Shown here: positions 24,601 through 33,710 of the stretch, piece by piece
Position numbering within the stretch: the stretch's first letter is position 1
Layout of the letters: each line of letters opens with the position of its first letter
Assembly: GCA_963978905.1 (NCBI GenBank)
Contig: OZ022261.1
Span: 28,455,686-28,519,685, forward strand
DNA from: Trichostrongylus colubriformis
Lineage: Eukaryota; Nematoda; Chromadorea; Rhabditida; Trichostrongylidae
Reading direction: 5' to 3'
Length of the DNA stretch: 64,000 nt
Program-made: the position numbers and the translations under genes
The notes under the pieces: model-generated
Seen by the model: the letters and a program-made list of their open reading frames with translations, nothing else
Told to the model about the DNA's origin: nothing
The model's database searches: none

Positions 24601-27600
24601 TGTCTGAAAGCAGCAAATTAGTAACGTCGAGAAATCAATTATGAAGCCCCGAAAAAAGGAGGGTGAAAGTAACACTCACAGGTCTATTGACTTTTTTAGC
24701 GGCGTCGTTTAAAGACTTTATCCATGCTTCCAAAGGTCCGGGAACTTTAAGATAGTTATTGTATATCCAGGCTAACACTTCGTTCGTCCATTCGCTATTC
24801 GAGCTGAAATAATTCGAATAGTGATCTTGAATGGAAATTATATGAAATAATTGTCCTATAAATAATGAATACCGTGCATTGTAGTTTCGTGAGAGCATTT
24901 CATGTTTACCCACTTGAAGCACAGAGACACTTGAGTTTTTAAATACCCCAATTTAACCGACAATTTCAACAGGGTGAAAGTGTCAAAGAAAAGTTGGGTA
25001 GTTGAGTCAGCAAATTACCGTAATCGATAAATACTAAATGTTTATTACCGCGCACCTTCACGCCTCTGAAGTTTCGCAGGGTTAATATCAGGAAGAGGGA
25101 GCATTGTATACTGTAAACCTACCTTCCCGAAGCATCTTTCTTCAACAGGTTTGAGAGGAAATTCGAACCCCATGGCCTGTTGTAGTACGGTACTTACGCT
25201 ACAATTTACGTTGCCCCTTCTTTTCACATCGACCCCCTCCTTGGGTTGGTCCACAGCAGCCCACGCATCCTTCTGCACAGTTTTATTTCGGGTACGAGGA
25301 ATTTGATCGTTGGTAATGGGGTAATATAGACCAATTGTGGAATACTGAACTGAACATGCCAAATACTGCAACAGTAGAGAAAAACGGACTGATACAATCG
25401 AAACTGGGACCCTTTCCACCGACGATCCTCATTGGAGCATGCTTTAGCGCGCTCTACATCACTGAAGGGATTGATGCAGACGAAGAGATGCAACCTAGGG
25501 GTGCCGTATTAGTTGCTCCGCGACCACGTCATGAACCGTTTCCATCAAGTGTATGATCCTTAGCACAATGGCATGCCGAGCACGAACACACCACTTCGTC
25601 ACATGTTTGCAGGACCACGTACTTGAGAGCCCGCTGCTCATTTTACATCATAAAGTGCTGGAGAAGAGCATTCACCTAGAAATTTCAGGTTTGTGGTTAA
25701 CGGGTCACTTCGGGACCACGTACGGATTAAACTTTTTGAATCACCTTGATATCATTACCGGTGCCTGAAGTAAGGGCAAGGGCACTACATTGTGCTCTGC
25801 ACCTTCAAAGCTAATGGCGGGAGCAGAGAGAAGTATGGCATCGAATCGTGTTCAAATGTTGTAAGAAATATTCTGATGAAGGGGATTCATATTCTTCTTA
25901 TCCTTTATAAGCCTAGGTCCAGAGGAAGGAGGTTTCCTCCTATAGGCTCATGCATATGGGTGTTTAGCAATCGTAATATAATCATAAAAAAATAGGTTAT
26001 TCTTACTCTAGGTAAGTTATCTATGTATAAGTAAACATTGCTTGAGAAAGCGCAAACGAGCAGAAACAGAGTTTGGTCCATGCTTTCGCCTCAATTTCCG
26101 TAAGACCCTACTACCTCTCTCTTTGGGGCTCCTCCACGTGCGGATTGTGAAGGGTTATCCATGTTTTTGCAGTGGCATTCACTCGCGAAGTAAAGGAGTA
26201 GCAACAGGGGTGTGTGCCATTAGGCCAGAAATTCGCGTTGCCGCTTTTGACGCGAGACGTACTAGTTGAGTCCTGCTGTGGTTACTCGTAGAATAAGGCA
26301 CAGAGCACATTATCGCTCGAGTACCATCCAATAGGGCGCGCATAACTCGCACCATTGCATCCCATGACGGACGCCGCAGCGCAAATTTTCTGCCCCAATG
26401 GACACACCCGTAGTGGCAGTTGTCCATGGGCACGTGCATACGACTGCGGACAGCTATCACTTACAGGTGCACCGCGCGGATTTCTGCTTGCGAGTCACCA
26501 TTTACCATGTTTCGCTAGGACCACGTACAGCTTTTCCAACTATAAAAGGTTGTTATACTGGTAGTCTCGATAAAACTAAAATTGAGGAGAACACATGTCA
26601 ACTTGTGTAGGATATGTGGTCCACGTTCAAGAAAAACTTCAAAATAAATTGGTTAGACGCTCGGAAGGTGTTGGTGTAACAGGAAGAAGAAAAGTAGGAG
26701 CATCTGATCCGGCTTTGATAAATGTACTCAGAAGCTTCACGTAGTAAAGCTTCTGATTAATTGCATTGAAATTCGTCAAAAGAACACGGACAAATGAAGG
26801 AAACTCGATCACTGACCCGTTCAGGCGGTTTGGCGCCTCTTGTGCCGACGACATAGTAGTTTTTGTAGATTCGTCGGTGCGAGGGCCGAGGTGGTTGAGA
26901 GCCATATAGCACAGGAAAGCCATGAGGCCCCAACACACAATCAGCCACATCATTTCTGCGCCCACCCAACCCAACACTGAAAACGATTGATTTATCACAT
27001 ATTGGAAAGACATGAGAAAATAGGTTCGAGTGAACGACTTCATTCAGACAGCAGTACGTTCGGGACAAGGTTCTCGCAAAAGATGCGCGTATTGACACAC
27101 GCGTATTACCAATCGATTACCTCCGACCTGTGCTATGAAGTATTAATTAAAATTCCCTTCGTTTTTGGCGTGGTCTCGTCCAAGTTTTAGGACTGAATAC
27201 GCACAATGAATGGAATACGCGTGGCATTACTTCAGACCGCGTTCACACTTTGCGGCACCGGCTCCAACGACGGTAAAATCATGTGCGTGCCTCCGACAAA
27301 GGTGGCACTCTGGCGACGCGCTCTGTTTATAACACTTGACCGGACTATAATACAGTATGATGATCGCTTGCCAGAGACCGCGCAAATCTGTGATAAACTG
27401 GGAATCCTGGCGAGACTCCTGGCGTAGTGCCAAACAGCAGCAATATTCGTGGGCGCTTTCGCAACAGATTGCGCGGGTTCTCGCCGCGGTCATCATACTG
27501 TAGTATGGTTCGGTCGAGCGTTATAAATAGAGAGTGTCGCCGGAGTGCCATCGTGGTCGGCGGCGGGCACATGGTTTTGCCTCCGTCGCCGCCGAAACCG

Positions 27601-28603
27601 CAATGTACGAACGAGGCCTCAGGAATAAGCGCGACTATTGAGTTGACGCATGCCCTTCAATTTGAATTTGGCGCCATCGTTGCGAGTTGACGCATGCACT
27701 TCAATTTGAATTTGGCGCTATCGTTGCTTTTCAGATGGTGCATGAAGCACTCAAAGCACTTTTGAATTTCAGTAGATACATTATTTCCACTCTAATATTG
27801 CTATCATTGTTACCAAAATCTATAATATCAATCGCATTCCAATTGCGGATGTAAAAAAAAAAGAACGACTGAAGGAGTGTTTTTATCGAGATAGCGAAAT
27901 AAGGTAGAAAGTTATTACCCAGTGCATTTCAACTCCAAACTGGTAAAAGGATATCATTATACTTCGACATAATGATTGTCGTATCACCGTCCAGAACGGT
28001 TCATTATAAGTCATAAACCTTTTTCTGGATGCTGATTCTCTATTCGCACATGTGTGCTGCGTTTTGCTTGAGTGAGCACATTCTCAGTGAAGTATCCGTG
28101 CGGTATACACCGGAGGCTGACGCTACACTTTGAGAGAGGAGCTTGAGTGAGTCTGTCGGTCTCATTATGAACATCAGTACTGCTATAGCTGACTGTTTGG
28201 CAGAATTAGGCTATTAATACAATATAACTTATCAGTTGCGATAACCGAAAGCAAAGCAAAAACTTCAAGATATTTTCTGAGGAGTAGCACATTTCTTGCT
28301 ATTTTAACTATAACTATTGAGTTCCAGTTTACCTTGAAAGACTCTTCGAAGATGTGAGTTGAACGCAATACCAATACAGAAAAAGAATAGAATAGCGGCA
28401 AATACGGAGCGCTTGGATTGTTCATTGGAAATTAAATACGATCGGAGAAGTCCCAGAGAGAAGGCATTCTCCACACTGAACTGAACGAACACCTTGTCCC
28501 ATGTGGAGATCAAGGAATCGTCGCTGAATTCAGATGACGACTTATTGACAGCTTTCTGTGATCTGAGAATGTACCGGCGTGCCGGATGGGGGCGCTTCGG
28601 CAT
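16439..28603 (-). CDS. C2CD2/C2CD2L (TMEM24)-like SMP and C2 domain lipid-transfer protein, 18 exons, 765 aa
   Basis: Minus-strand exons: 28603-28333, 26976-26817, 24803-24680, 24603-24499, 23036-22917, 21963-21859, 21588-21421, 20289-20218, 20139-20044, 19953-19866, 19484-19370, 19298-19166, 19034-18963, 18675-18543, 18425-18358, 18121-17999, 17013-16866, 16635-16439. All introns are GT-AG, phases agree at each junction, and the total of 2298 nt is an open frame of 766 codons with stop. The order is hydrophobic segments, SMP-like region, C2 domain, Thr-rich linker and basic tail, with length close to C2CD2L (about 700 aa). In animals, TMEM24 is an ER protein that moves phosphatidylinositol to the plasma membrane at contact sites and binds that membrane through its basic C-terminus. 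That role is inferred by homology. Weakest points are exon 1, the exon 2 donor, the donors of the 20289-20218 and 20139-20044 exons, and whether the last exon ends at this stop or splices on at 16499. Confidence 0.82.
17453..17640. repeat. Near-perfect palindromic MITE inside an intron of the C2CD2L-like gene
   Basis: GGCACATTCCGCGCTCGCTG near 17460 is the exact complement of CAGCGAGCGCGGAATGTACC near 17614 apart from one base. The arms continue inward through GGGTGGAGTAACCAATTG and the GGCGGTCTCTC blocks, leaving a very short loop around 17550. It lies in the intron between 18121-17999 and 17013-16866 and does not touch the splice sites. Confidence 0.88.
18963..19953 (-). CDS. C2 domain of the C2CD2L-like gene
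   Basis: Four exons (19953-19866, 19484-19370, 19298-19166, 19034-18963) cover residues ~408-543. Strand 1 is NKLRVLVVKANHLGRG, parallel to RPNRLFLRQLRASHLG of TMEM24. Then come QQPFVVIEMDEPAQKFTTT, CPYWEETYDFDLTP, EEILFEVYD and KNFLGLAIVNLEEI, a complete C2 strand order with the W-x-E-x-(Y/F) signature. The last exon gives LKLQGRPYRKDEVNGELTVQ. Acidic residues are present in loop regions (for example the TADDD loop), but I cannot tell whether calcium is bound. Phases 0, 1, 2, 0 and 0 agree across the junctions. Confidence 0.82.
21008..21119. repeat. Short palindromic element, family D end type, intronic
   Basis: GCCGCGGTCATACTTTGCGC at the left pairs with GCGCAGAGTATGGTCGTGGC at the right. 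The total is about 112 bp, essentially just the two terminal arms of family D. It lies in the intron between exons 21588-21421 and 20289-20218. Confidence 0.75.
21421..24803 (-). CDS. SMP-like lipid-transfer region of the C2CD2L-like gene
   Basis: Five exons (residues ~145-351). The first carries SEWTNEVLAWIYNN and PLEAWIKSLNDAAKK, equivalent to the AWxxxLN segment that opens the SMP domain of TMEM24. The next gives CEVVFDGF and SPPQVSNIRVEHG, like the FEEVPQLPP-ISHV part of the vertebrate protein. Then come LRANIHLPCVCLKVVSSQ, ERLLVSNFDANIVDLRGE, a strand pair with MGCFNGRPEMDIELKNAD, and a last helix, LVEEKIRRCLLSAVTNINLS, that matches the IEELIEDAI helix. SMP domains form lipid-binding tubes at organelle contact sites. 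Alternation of hydrophobic residues in the strands agrees with this fold, but the match rests on motif order and spacing rather than a computed alignment. Confidence 0.75.
22073..22307. repeat. Inverted-repeat element, family B, copy 2, intronic
   Basis: It begins GTGTGTATCCTTATGT and ends CTGACATAAGGGCACACAC, with the same internal GGGTCTCAGAGC and TTTGGGACCCAAC blocks as copies 1 and 3. It lies between exons 23036-22917 and 21963-21859. Confidence 0.8.
23417..23658. repeat. Inverted-repeat element, family G, copy 1, intronic
   Basis: The ends GTGAGGCTACTTACGCCGG and GGGGTAAGTAGCCTCAC are inverted. The interior shares GCGAATCGATTGC, AGCCCGGCAGAGCGTGG and CATGCCACACTG with copy 2 at 50470-50692. 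Terminal bases differ between copies while the cores are closely similar. Confidence 0.75.
26205..26420. repeat. Inverted-repeat element, family C, intronic copy
   Basis: The ends TGTGTGCCATTAGGCCAGAAATTCGCG and CGCAAATTTTCTGCCCCAATGGACACAC are diverged inverted repeats. It lies in the second intron of the C2CD2L-like gene. Confidence 0.65.
26817..28603 (-). CDS. N-terminal exons of the C2CD2L-like gene: two hydrophobic segments
   Basis: Exon 1 (28603-28333) starts MPKRPHPARRYILRSQK and ends in a hydrophobic stretch, SVFAAILFFFCIGIAF (residues ~67-82), at a CAAG|GTAAAC donor. Exon 2 (26976-26817) has a TTTTCAG acceptor in matching phase and gives a second stretch, MMWLIVCWGLMAFLCYMAL (99-117), then a polar linker. 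Together they could form an ER-membrane hairpin. Vertebrate TMEM24 has one N-terminal segment. A shorter protein starting at ATG 26953 in exon 2 would have one segment too, so exon 1 could be an alternative start or a separate upstream gene. The frame upstream of ATG 28603 stays open, so the true start could lie further up. The exon 2 donor (GG|GTCAGT) was chosen for phase; longer readings run into stops. Confidence 0.6.
27237..27618. repeat. Inverted-repeat element, family D, intronic
   Basis: The left end CCGCGTTCACACTTTGCGG and the right end CCGCAATGTACGAACGAGGC are diverged inverted repeats. The interior has CATCATACTGTAGTATGGTTC. It lies in the first intron of the C2CD2L-like gene model. 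Confidence 0.7.
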
Positions 28604-28894
28604 TGGACGTGGATGATAACGAGGTCGAATCTGATGTCGATGGAAGTCCGTCGTTGAAATAATAATCCAAATTAGTAAGTAAGGGGCTGTGAGACGACAG
28701 TAACGACGTGACGATTTCCAAGTGATTATTGTAGGTGTCTACGAGCTGACTGTGCACATTTGCTCATCTCTCGAGGCTCGTTCTTGCATATCCACCCTCC
28801 ATCCACCCCCTTGAAACAATAGATTGTCAAACATTGGCACCACCGCACACCCGTCGAGATCTTACAGAGCACCTCGCGTGCATCATAAATAAAA

Positions 28895-29205
28895 AGTTAA
28901 GGATAAAGTTTTTGGCGTTAATCAATCCCTTCTGTGGGATGCGCCGCACATTCTAGTTCCATTCAGACGCACATTCTAGTTCCATTCAGAATCGTGATGG
29001 CTGGTGAATGTGATGTGGCCTATACAATGACTTGCGGTGGCCAGCCGATGTACAAGTCAGTGCTTTTATCCTTCCAGACGAGTCTGGTACCAATTTACCG
29101 AACCCGGAGGGATGGAAGGCTTGGTTGGCCTGGGCGGACGTTGATGCGGGATTTGATCCCCGCACCATGAGAGTGGGGTGCGCGCCACCTGTCACTACAC
29201 CACCT
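28895..29205 (-). repeat. SINE-like repeat, family E, near-complete copy
   Basis: Read on the minus strand, a head with a B-box-like GGGGATCAAATCCCGC is followed by a body with CCAGGCCAACC, AGACTCGTCTGG and ACCGCAAGTCATTG, and an A/T-rich tail containing TTATCCTTAAC. It matches a plus-strand copy at 46311-46628 over its length and diverged copies at 37215-37465 and around 54.1/55.5 kb. About 310 bp with no ORF, it is consistent with a Pol III-derived SINE. An 18-base segment with CACATTCTAGTTCCATTCAG is duplicated in tandem at 28947-28989. Confidence 0.65.
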
Positions 29206-29324
29206 CCGCCCTTCGCATGCATCATAGTAATGGTTAAGTAAGAATAGAGATAATTGTAATACAAATTAACTTAATTATATGCTTAGCTTTCAAAAAAGCA
29301 ATGCAAAATAATGTGACCACCAAT

Positions 29325-29530
29325 GAGGGGGAGGGGAGGGGGGGGGGGGCTTCCCACTATGGACATTAGCTTTACCTAAGAACGGGGAAAAGGAACATCT
29401 TCTTTCCCCCTCTAGGCTTAGGCGAGATTATACGCTTGAAGGTGCAGCTTGACCCCTCAGAGATCTCTCCAAGATGCTTAGATGTGCAACTTTTAATAGG
29501 ATGCCCCCTCCCCCCTCATTGGGATAGCAC
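29325..29530. repeat. Dispersed repeat, family I, copy 1 (with poly-G run)
   Basis: TTGACCCCTCAGAGATCTCTCC, GATGCTTAGATG and TTGGGATAGCACC recur in the same order at 33440-33710. The left edge is a G-rich run (29330-29350) and the right side is C-rich, so the ends are inverted. Confidence 0.6.
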
Positions 29531-30082
29531 CAATCAATATCTACAAGAAGAATTGCGAAGTATTAATATCCGTCTGGAACTGTCGAGGAGAGAACTGAGA
29601 GTATACAATAACTGCCAAAGTGAGAGGCCGCAGGTCAAGTAGATGCACCGCCGGCCGCGACGCGCGATTCTAGAAAGCGTCGCGTGTAGTGTTGCGACAC
29701 CGCATCGGCTCCTTTTGCATGCATCCCTTTCGAAATTTACCCAATACTCATAATGTAGCTATATCACAACAGGAAGATTCCACTAGTTCACCTCCTCTGG
29801 AGAGACATATGTAGGGCAAGTAAGCTGTAGACAATCTTGACCCACTGGACACTGCAAACGCGGAAAGGCGCCCCTGACCCTCAACTACACCAGTTTGACA
29901 CAACTTTTGGATTCAGTAAAGGATGTAATGTTTCACATAGTGGTATGATCATCTTGGAAGGGATATCGTCAAAACGCCAAATTTTGCGCCCCTTGAAACC
30001 GGGTTTCATATAAACCGTTTTGCTGCCGCTAGTTTAGGAGTTTTCAAAAAATTCAGAAGTCTTGCATATGCGATACTAATAG

Positions 30083-30284
30083 ATGTACTGTTCCGACACC
30101 GGTGATTTTGCGCTGGAGATTAAAACGAGTAACCTCATACTGAACGGTCTTTATTGCTTAAGCACACTGGAAGATAAATTCGGAGTAAAAATACCATTTT
30201 TTGGTACTGCTGAAAAAGTGAACATTTTCGTGGAATTAGCAGCTCATCGAAAACCTGAATGCCGCACCTATATGAGTAAGAGCC
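30083..30284 (+). CDS. Possible exon of an unidentified plus-strand gene
   Basis: A plus-strand frame starts at ATG 30083 (also a possible TAATAG|ATG acceptor) and runs through SNLILNGLYCLSTLEDKFGV, VELAAHRKPECRTYM to a strong donor, ATGA|GTAAGAG, at 30284/30285. The amino-acid make-up looks like protein. No family was recognised. Confidence 0.35.
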
Positions 30285-30375
30285 TGACTCTCACGTAAAG
30301 CGTAGCTGTTTTTCACTCACGCAAATAAACGTTCCATGTTCTCCAAAAGGAGGGCAACCCGTGGATGACCATTAG

Positions 30376-30667
30376 TTGCAGAGCTCTACGGACGTGTCGC
30401 TTGGCCTTTTGCACACCCTCCTCCCGGTAGCTGTGAAAGAAGTTTTCAAATGGAATGAAAACACAGAAAATCTCTTCTCATGTCGCAGCATGGAAGGTCT
30501 CCATATTATCACAAAACTGTCTGAACGGGTGAAAAAAGGCTGTTCTGAATATGGTGCGAGAAATCTCACATTAGTTTCTTCGTTGATCGACCACTTAAAG
30601 GCACACGTTCATCTGTTCCGGGTCACCGTGCTCGAAATCGATGCTATAGATGCTAACTGGCTATTAA
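30376..30667 (+). CDS. Possible exon of an unidentified plus-strand gene
   Basis: After TTGCAG, the frame encodes SLGLLHTLLPVAVKEVFKWN, ENLFSCRSMEGLHIITKLSE, LVSSLIDHLKAHVHLF and DAIDANWLL, ending at a strong TTAA|GTAAGAG donor. It is helix-rich and contains two Cys. The phase (0 at the acceptor) does not fit the upstream exon candidate (phase 1), so they are not directly joined in this model. No family was recognised. Confidence 0.38.
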
Positions 30668-31029
30668 GTAAGAGAAAAAATTAAACGAACCGGTGAAAAC
30701 ATCTAAAATTGGGATCTCCTGCTGCCTTTCATTTTAACATTGCACTAGGTTGCACTATTCAACGAAGAAAGTAGCTGCTGGTGGCTAGAGACGCAGATGA
30801 GAAAGGCGACGAAGAAATTGTAGAGACGAGAGACTGCTGCGCACGTGCAACAGAGTCGAGTGGGGGGCGGAGACTAGCTATCCATGCCTACGCGGCAGAA
30901 AAGGTATGACGTCCACAAATGCGAAATATCTATGTATTTACCCAGAAAGTCATCGTCACTATGTTCAATGTGAAACGTGCCCTTGAAATAAGAATTTGAA
31001 CTCTACCGAAATAGAGATATCGGAAACGA

Positions 31030-31166
31030 CTCTTATTTGAAGTTTTGATACGTCTTAGTGAGGTAATCATGGAAATAGCAATACCAAAATGATTATATAA
31101 ATAGATTTCGTGTAAAAGATTGGCTAGAATCTGTGGACAGAATGATACAGAAGAAGAACTATTAAC
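31030..31166 (+). repeat. Duplicated segment, copy 1 (frame broken)
   Basis: This stretch matches 32462-32598 closely and is identical over about 75 bases containing GATTATATAAATAGATTTCG and GGCTAGAATCTGTGGACAG. Upstream of the identical part, single-base changes close the frame that stays open in copy 2. Confidence 0.85.
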
Positions 31167-31794
31167 AGCCATTGATGTATGAAATCTCAGAGGTCGCATT
31201 TCCTGGGCCATTCGACCGCGAGAGCAATTTCGATCCTCACTAAATGTCAATATGCAGCTGTCAACGGGAATCTCTCGTGCTTTTTTTCTGTGGAGATATC
31301 CTCGAAAAACTACCTGTTCCTTTAAGGAGTACAGTCAACTGATATTCTTCTGGGGACGATCACTAACTCTCCAGAAATCAGGCAAACTGGCGCTATGCCG
31401 GTATGGGAAGGGGGAGGGGGTCATTCCAGGCCAACGTTCTTATTCACATTGCAAAACAATAACAAGCCAATACCAGCTCATGGGAGAATGGAATGGACGA
31501 CTAGATGAAATGAGGGCGGGCCACAAGATGGGGGTTTCAACTTACAAGGGAAATATTCGAAAATTATTGAATAGTTAGGAGTGAAAGTTATTCTTGTGGT
31601 TGGTTTCGCCTTTTGCTCATAAATCGTACAGTCATCGGTGGGGAGAGGTTAGTGGGTAGTCTACCTACTGAGCGAGGAAGCTCAAGATGGTTGAATCACT
31701 TCTGCCCTCCCACCTCCCATTGATCCCACTAAAATTTGAATCGAAACGCTTGATTTAACAGGTATGCTAAGTTATGGGCAAAAACTTCGTTCTA

Positions 31795-31865
31795 GGAAGG
31801 GACCCGAACCCGTACTCCATGCTTTCCGGGCATATGTGCTAATCCATTGCACTACCAAGACCCCT
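31795..31865 (-). repeat. tRNA-like sequence, probable SINE head or pseudo-tRNA
   Basis: Minus strand: GGGGTCTTGGTAGTGCAATGG carries an A-box-like region, and GGTTCGGGTCC is a good B box about 35 bases on. A 5-bp stem around a CCGGAAA loop stands where the anticodon arm would be, but base 33 is C instead of U and the acceptor stem is poor. A related copy lies at 48903-48972. Confidence 0.5.
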
Positions 31866-32461
31866 TTCACCTTGTCACAGCACCTCAACTTGATTTATGA
31901 TATAGACGAATAGGATTAATGGTGGCTTGATCAATTGCATTTAATCATGTCATACATTAATAAGTACCTGCGGTGCATTGATCTAAAGGCATGTCGAGGT
32001 TGGGTGGAAGACGATGTCCGTCTACAAAGCCATTCGTCGAGATCTTCATCCCCTCTCAACACTTTTCTACGAGCAATCGATCATAGCGCAAATATGTAAA
32101 AAAAGCGATGGTTTGACGGTCTACATATTTCATGCACTACAGACGGTTCTGTGCCAGTGATGTATAAACAGTGTTGCCTCGCTGTCCATGAACTTCATGC
32201 TAGCTTATAATCCATTCGTTTCAAGGCCGTACGTTCATACACTCTTCATCCTTCTCGTCATTCTAGCTCTATTCCTAACACCAAAATATATATTTTCGAT
32301 CAAAAATGAGATTTCGGCCAAGGTACGGATTAGTCGTACCCCGAGACGTGTGGTTAAGTTGCGATTCGTCAGTCCAGTCGTGTGAGGTTCTCACTCTTTT
32401 CATGTACATTTCACTATGTTCAATTGATGTGGAAATTGTCAAGTTGTATGAAATTATGCTA

Positions 32462-32602
32462 CATTCTTATTCAGTACGTCCTAGTGAGGTAATCAGGGTG
32501 AACTTGCAATGCCAAAATGATTATATAAATAGATTTCGTGTAAAAGATTGGCTAGAATCTGTGGACAGAATGATACAGAAGAAGAACTATTCGAAATTGT
32601 AA
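32462..32602 (+). CDS. Duplicated segment, copy 2, with an open frame
   Basis: After a TTATTCAG acceptor-like site, the plus frame reads RPSEVIRVNLQ, NDYINRFRVKDWLESVDRM, IQKKNYSKL and then stop at 32602. It looks like a terminal exon of an unidentified protein. The presence of a decayed twin 1.4 kb upstream suggests local duplication of a real exon or of a repeat. An AT-rich array with GAAATTGTAAGCTGTAA repeats follows at 32594-32690. Confidence 0.3.
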   Translation, partial: HSYSVRPSEVIRVNLQCQNDYINRFRVKDWLESVDRMIQKKNYSKL

Positions 32603-33439
32603 GCTGTAAGTTTGAATTGTTTGTGAGGTTTGAATTTGATTGAGATTTGAATTCGTTCGAAATTGTAAGCTGTAAATTGTAAGCTTCTAGTATCTTCTAC
32701 GGGTGGGACACCAAAAGAGAGCATCCAGTCGAACGGTTCAAATTATTCCAATTTCAACGTTTTTTATAGAAGAGATTTCCTCAAATGGACTTCAGGTGCT
32801 TCATTTTCCACCGGTACTCCGAGCTCCAACGCGAGTAGTAAAGCTCTAACGTGAGCCACTTGACCGTCGCATACACGTCGTGAGAGGTTGATTTTAAATT
32901 TATATTTCATCTTAATTTTCTTTCAAAATACAAACTTACTCTCTCGAATTTTTTTTTGAGTACTCATGCACATACCAAAGTTATTTGTTAAGTGGCCCAT
33001 CTTTTGGAGTTAAAGGTAAATGTTAAAAAGACAAAAATGCAAAATGTCTCGAAAATCTTCCTACAGCCTCACATTATTAGAATACTGAGCTCATAGGTGG
33101 AATGTGAAAATATATTTGGCAAAACCTCACTGGAGCGCTATGCGCAGCGGTGAAATTTGCAATCAAAAGCCGAAAAAGTATATTGTGGATATTTCTGTGC
33201 GTACCGACCGCAACTGCGGGCCGCTCAGAATTATATTGTGCCCGTGCCTCGTGATGTGGTTCTATTAAGTCTTCAACATTGATCCTAGTTCTGAAATCTC
33301 CCCGGAAAAACTGATCCATACATCGGCCCCTGGATCATAGTTGTAAGACCTTCACCTTTTACCACTATTCCATCTCACCCATAAATTTTTCGCAGAATGT
33401 TCTTTCTATTTTTCTATTTTTTCTCAGGTGCTATCGTAA

Positions 33440-33710
33440 TAATGGAGGGGGAGGGGTGCATCTCACTATCGACTCTATTTTTCATTAACTTTAGCAGGAT
33501 TCTTAACTGAGGCAAGGATTTTGCCTGAGCCTTGGTGGAGGAAAGGACTACTTGCTGTCAAAGTCAAAAATCATGAGTCAAAAAGTCAAAAATGGGCGTT
33601 TGAAATTTGAGATGCAGATTGACCCCTCAAAGAACCCTCGGAGTGCTTAGTTGGGCGCTTTTTGTAAAATGCCCCTCCATCATTGTGATAGTACCTTTTC
33701 TCACGAGAAT
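33440..33710. repeat. Dispersed repeat, family I, copy 2
   Basis: It contains GATTGACCCCTCAAAGAACC, GGAGTGCTTAGTTG and CATTGTGATAGTACC matching 29325-29530. The left edge GGAGGGGGAGGGGTGCATC and the right edge GATGC/ATGCCCCTCCATC are inverted. Confidence 0.6.

Noticed and set aside
31795..31865. Functional tRNA gene
   Set aside because: The acceptor stem does not pair well and the anticodon loop lacks the usual U33; a diverged repeat copy exists at 48.9 kb.
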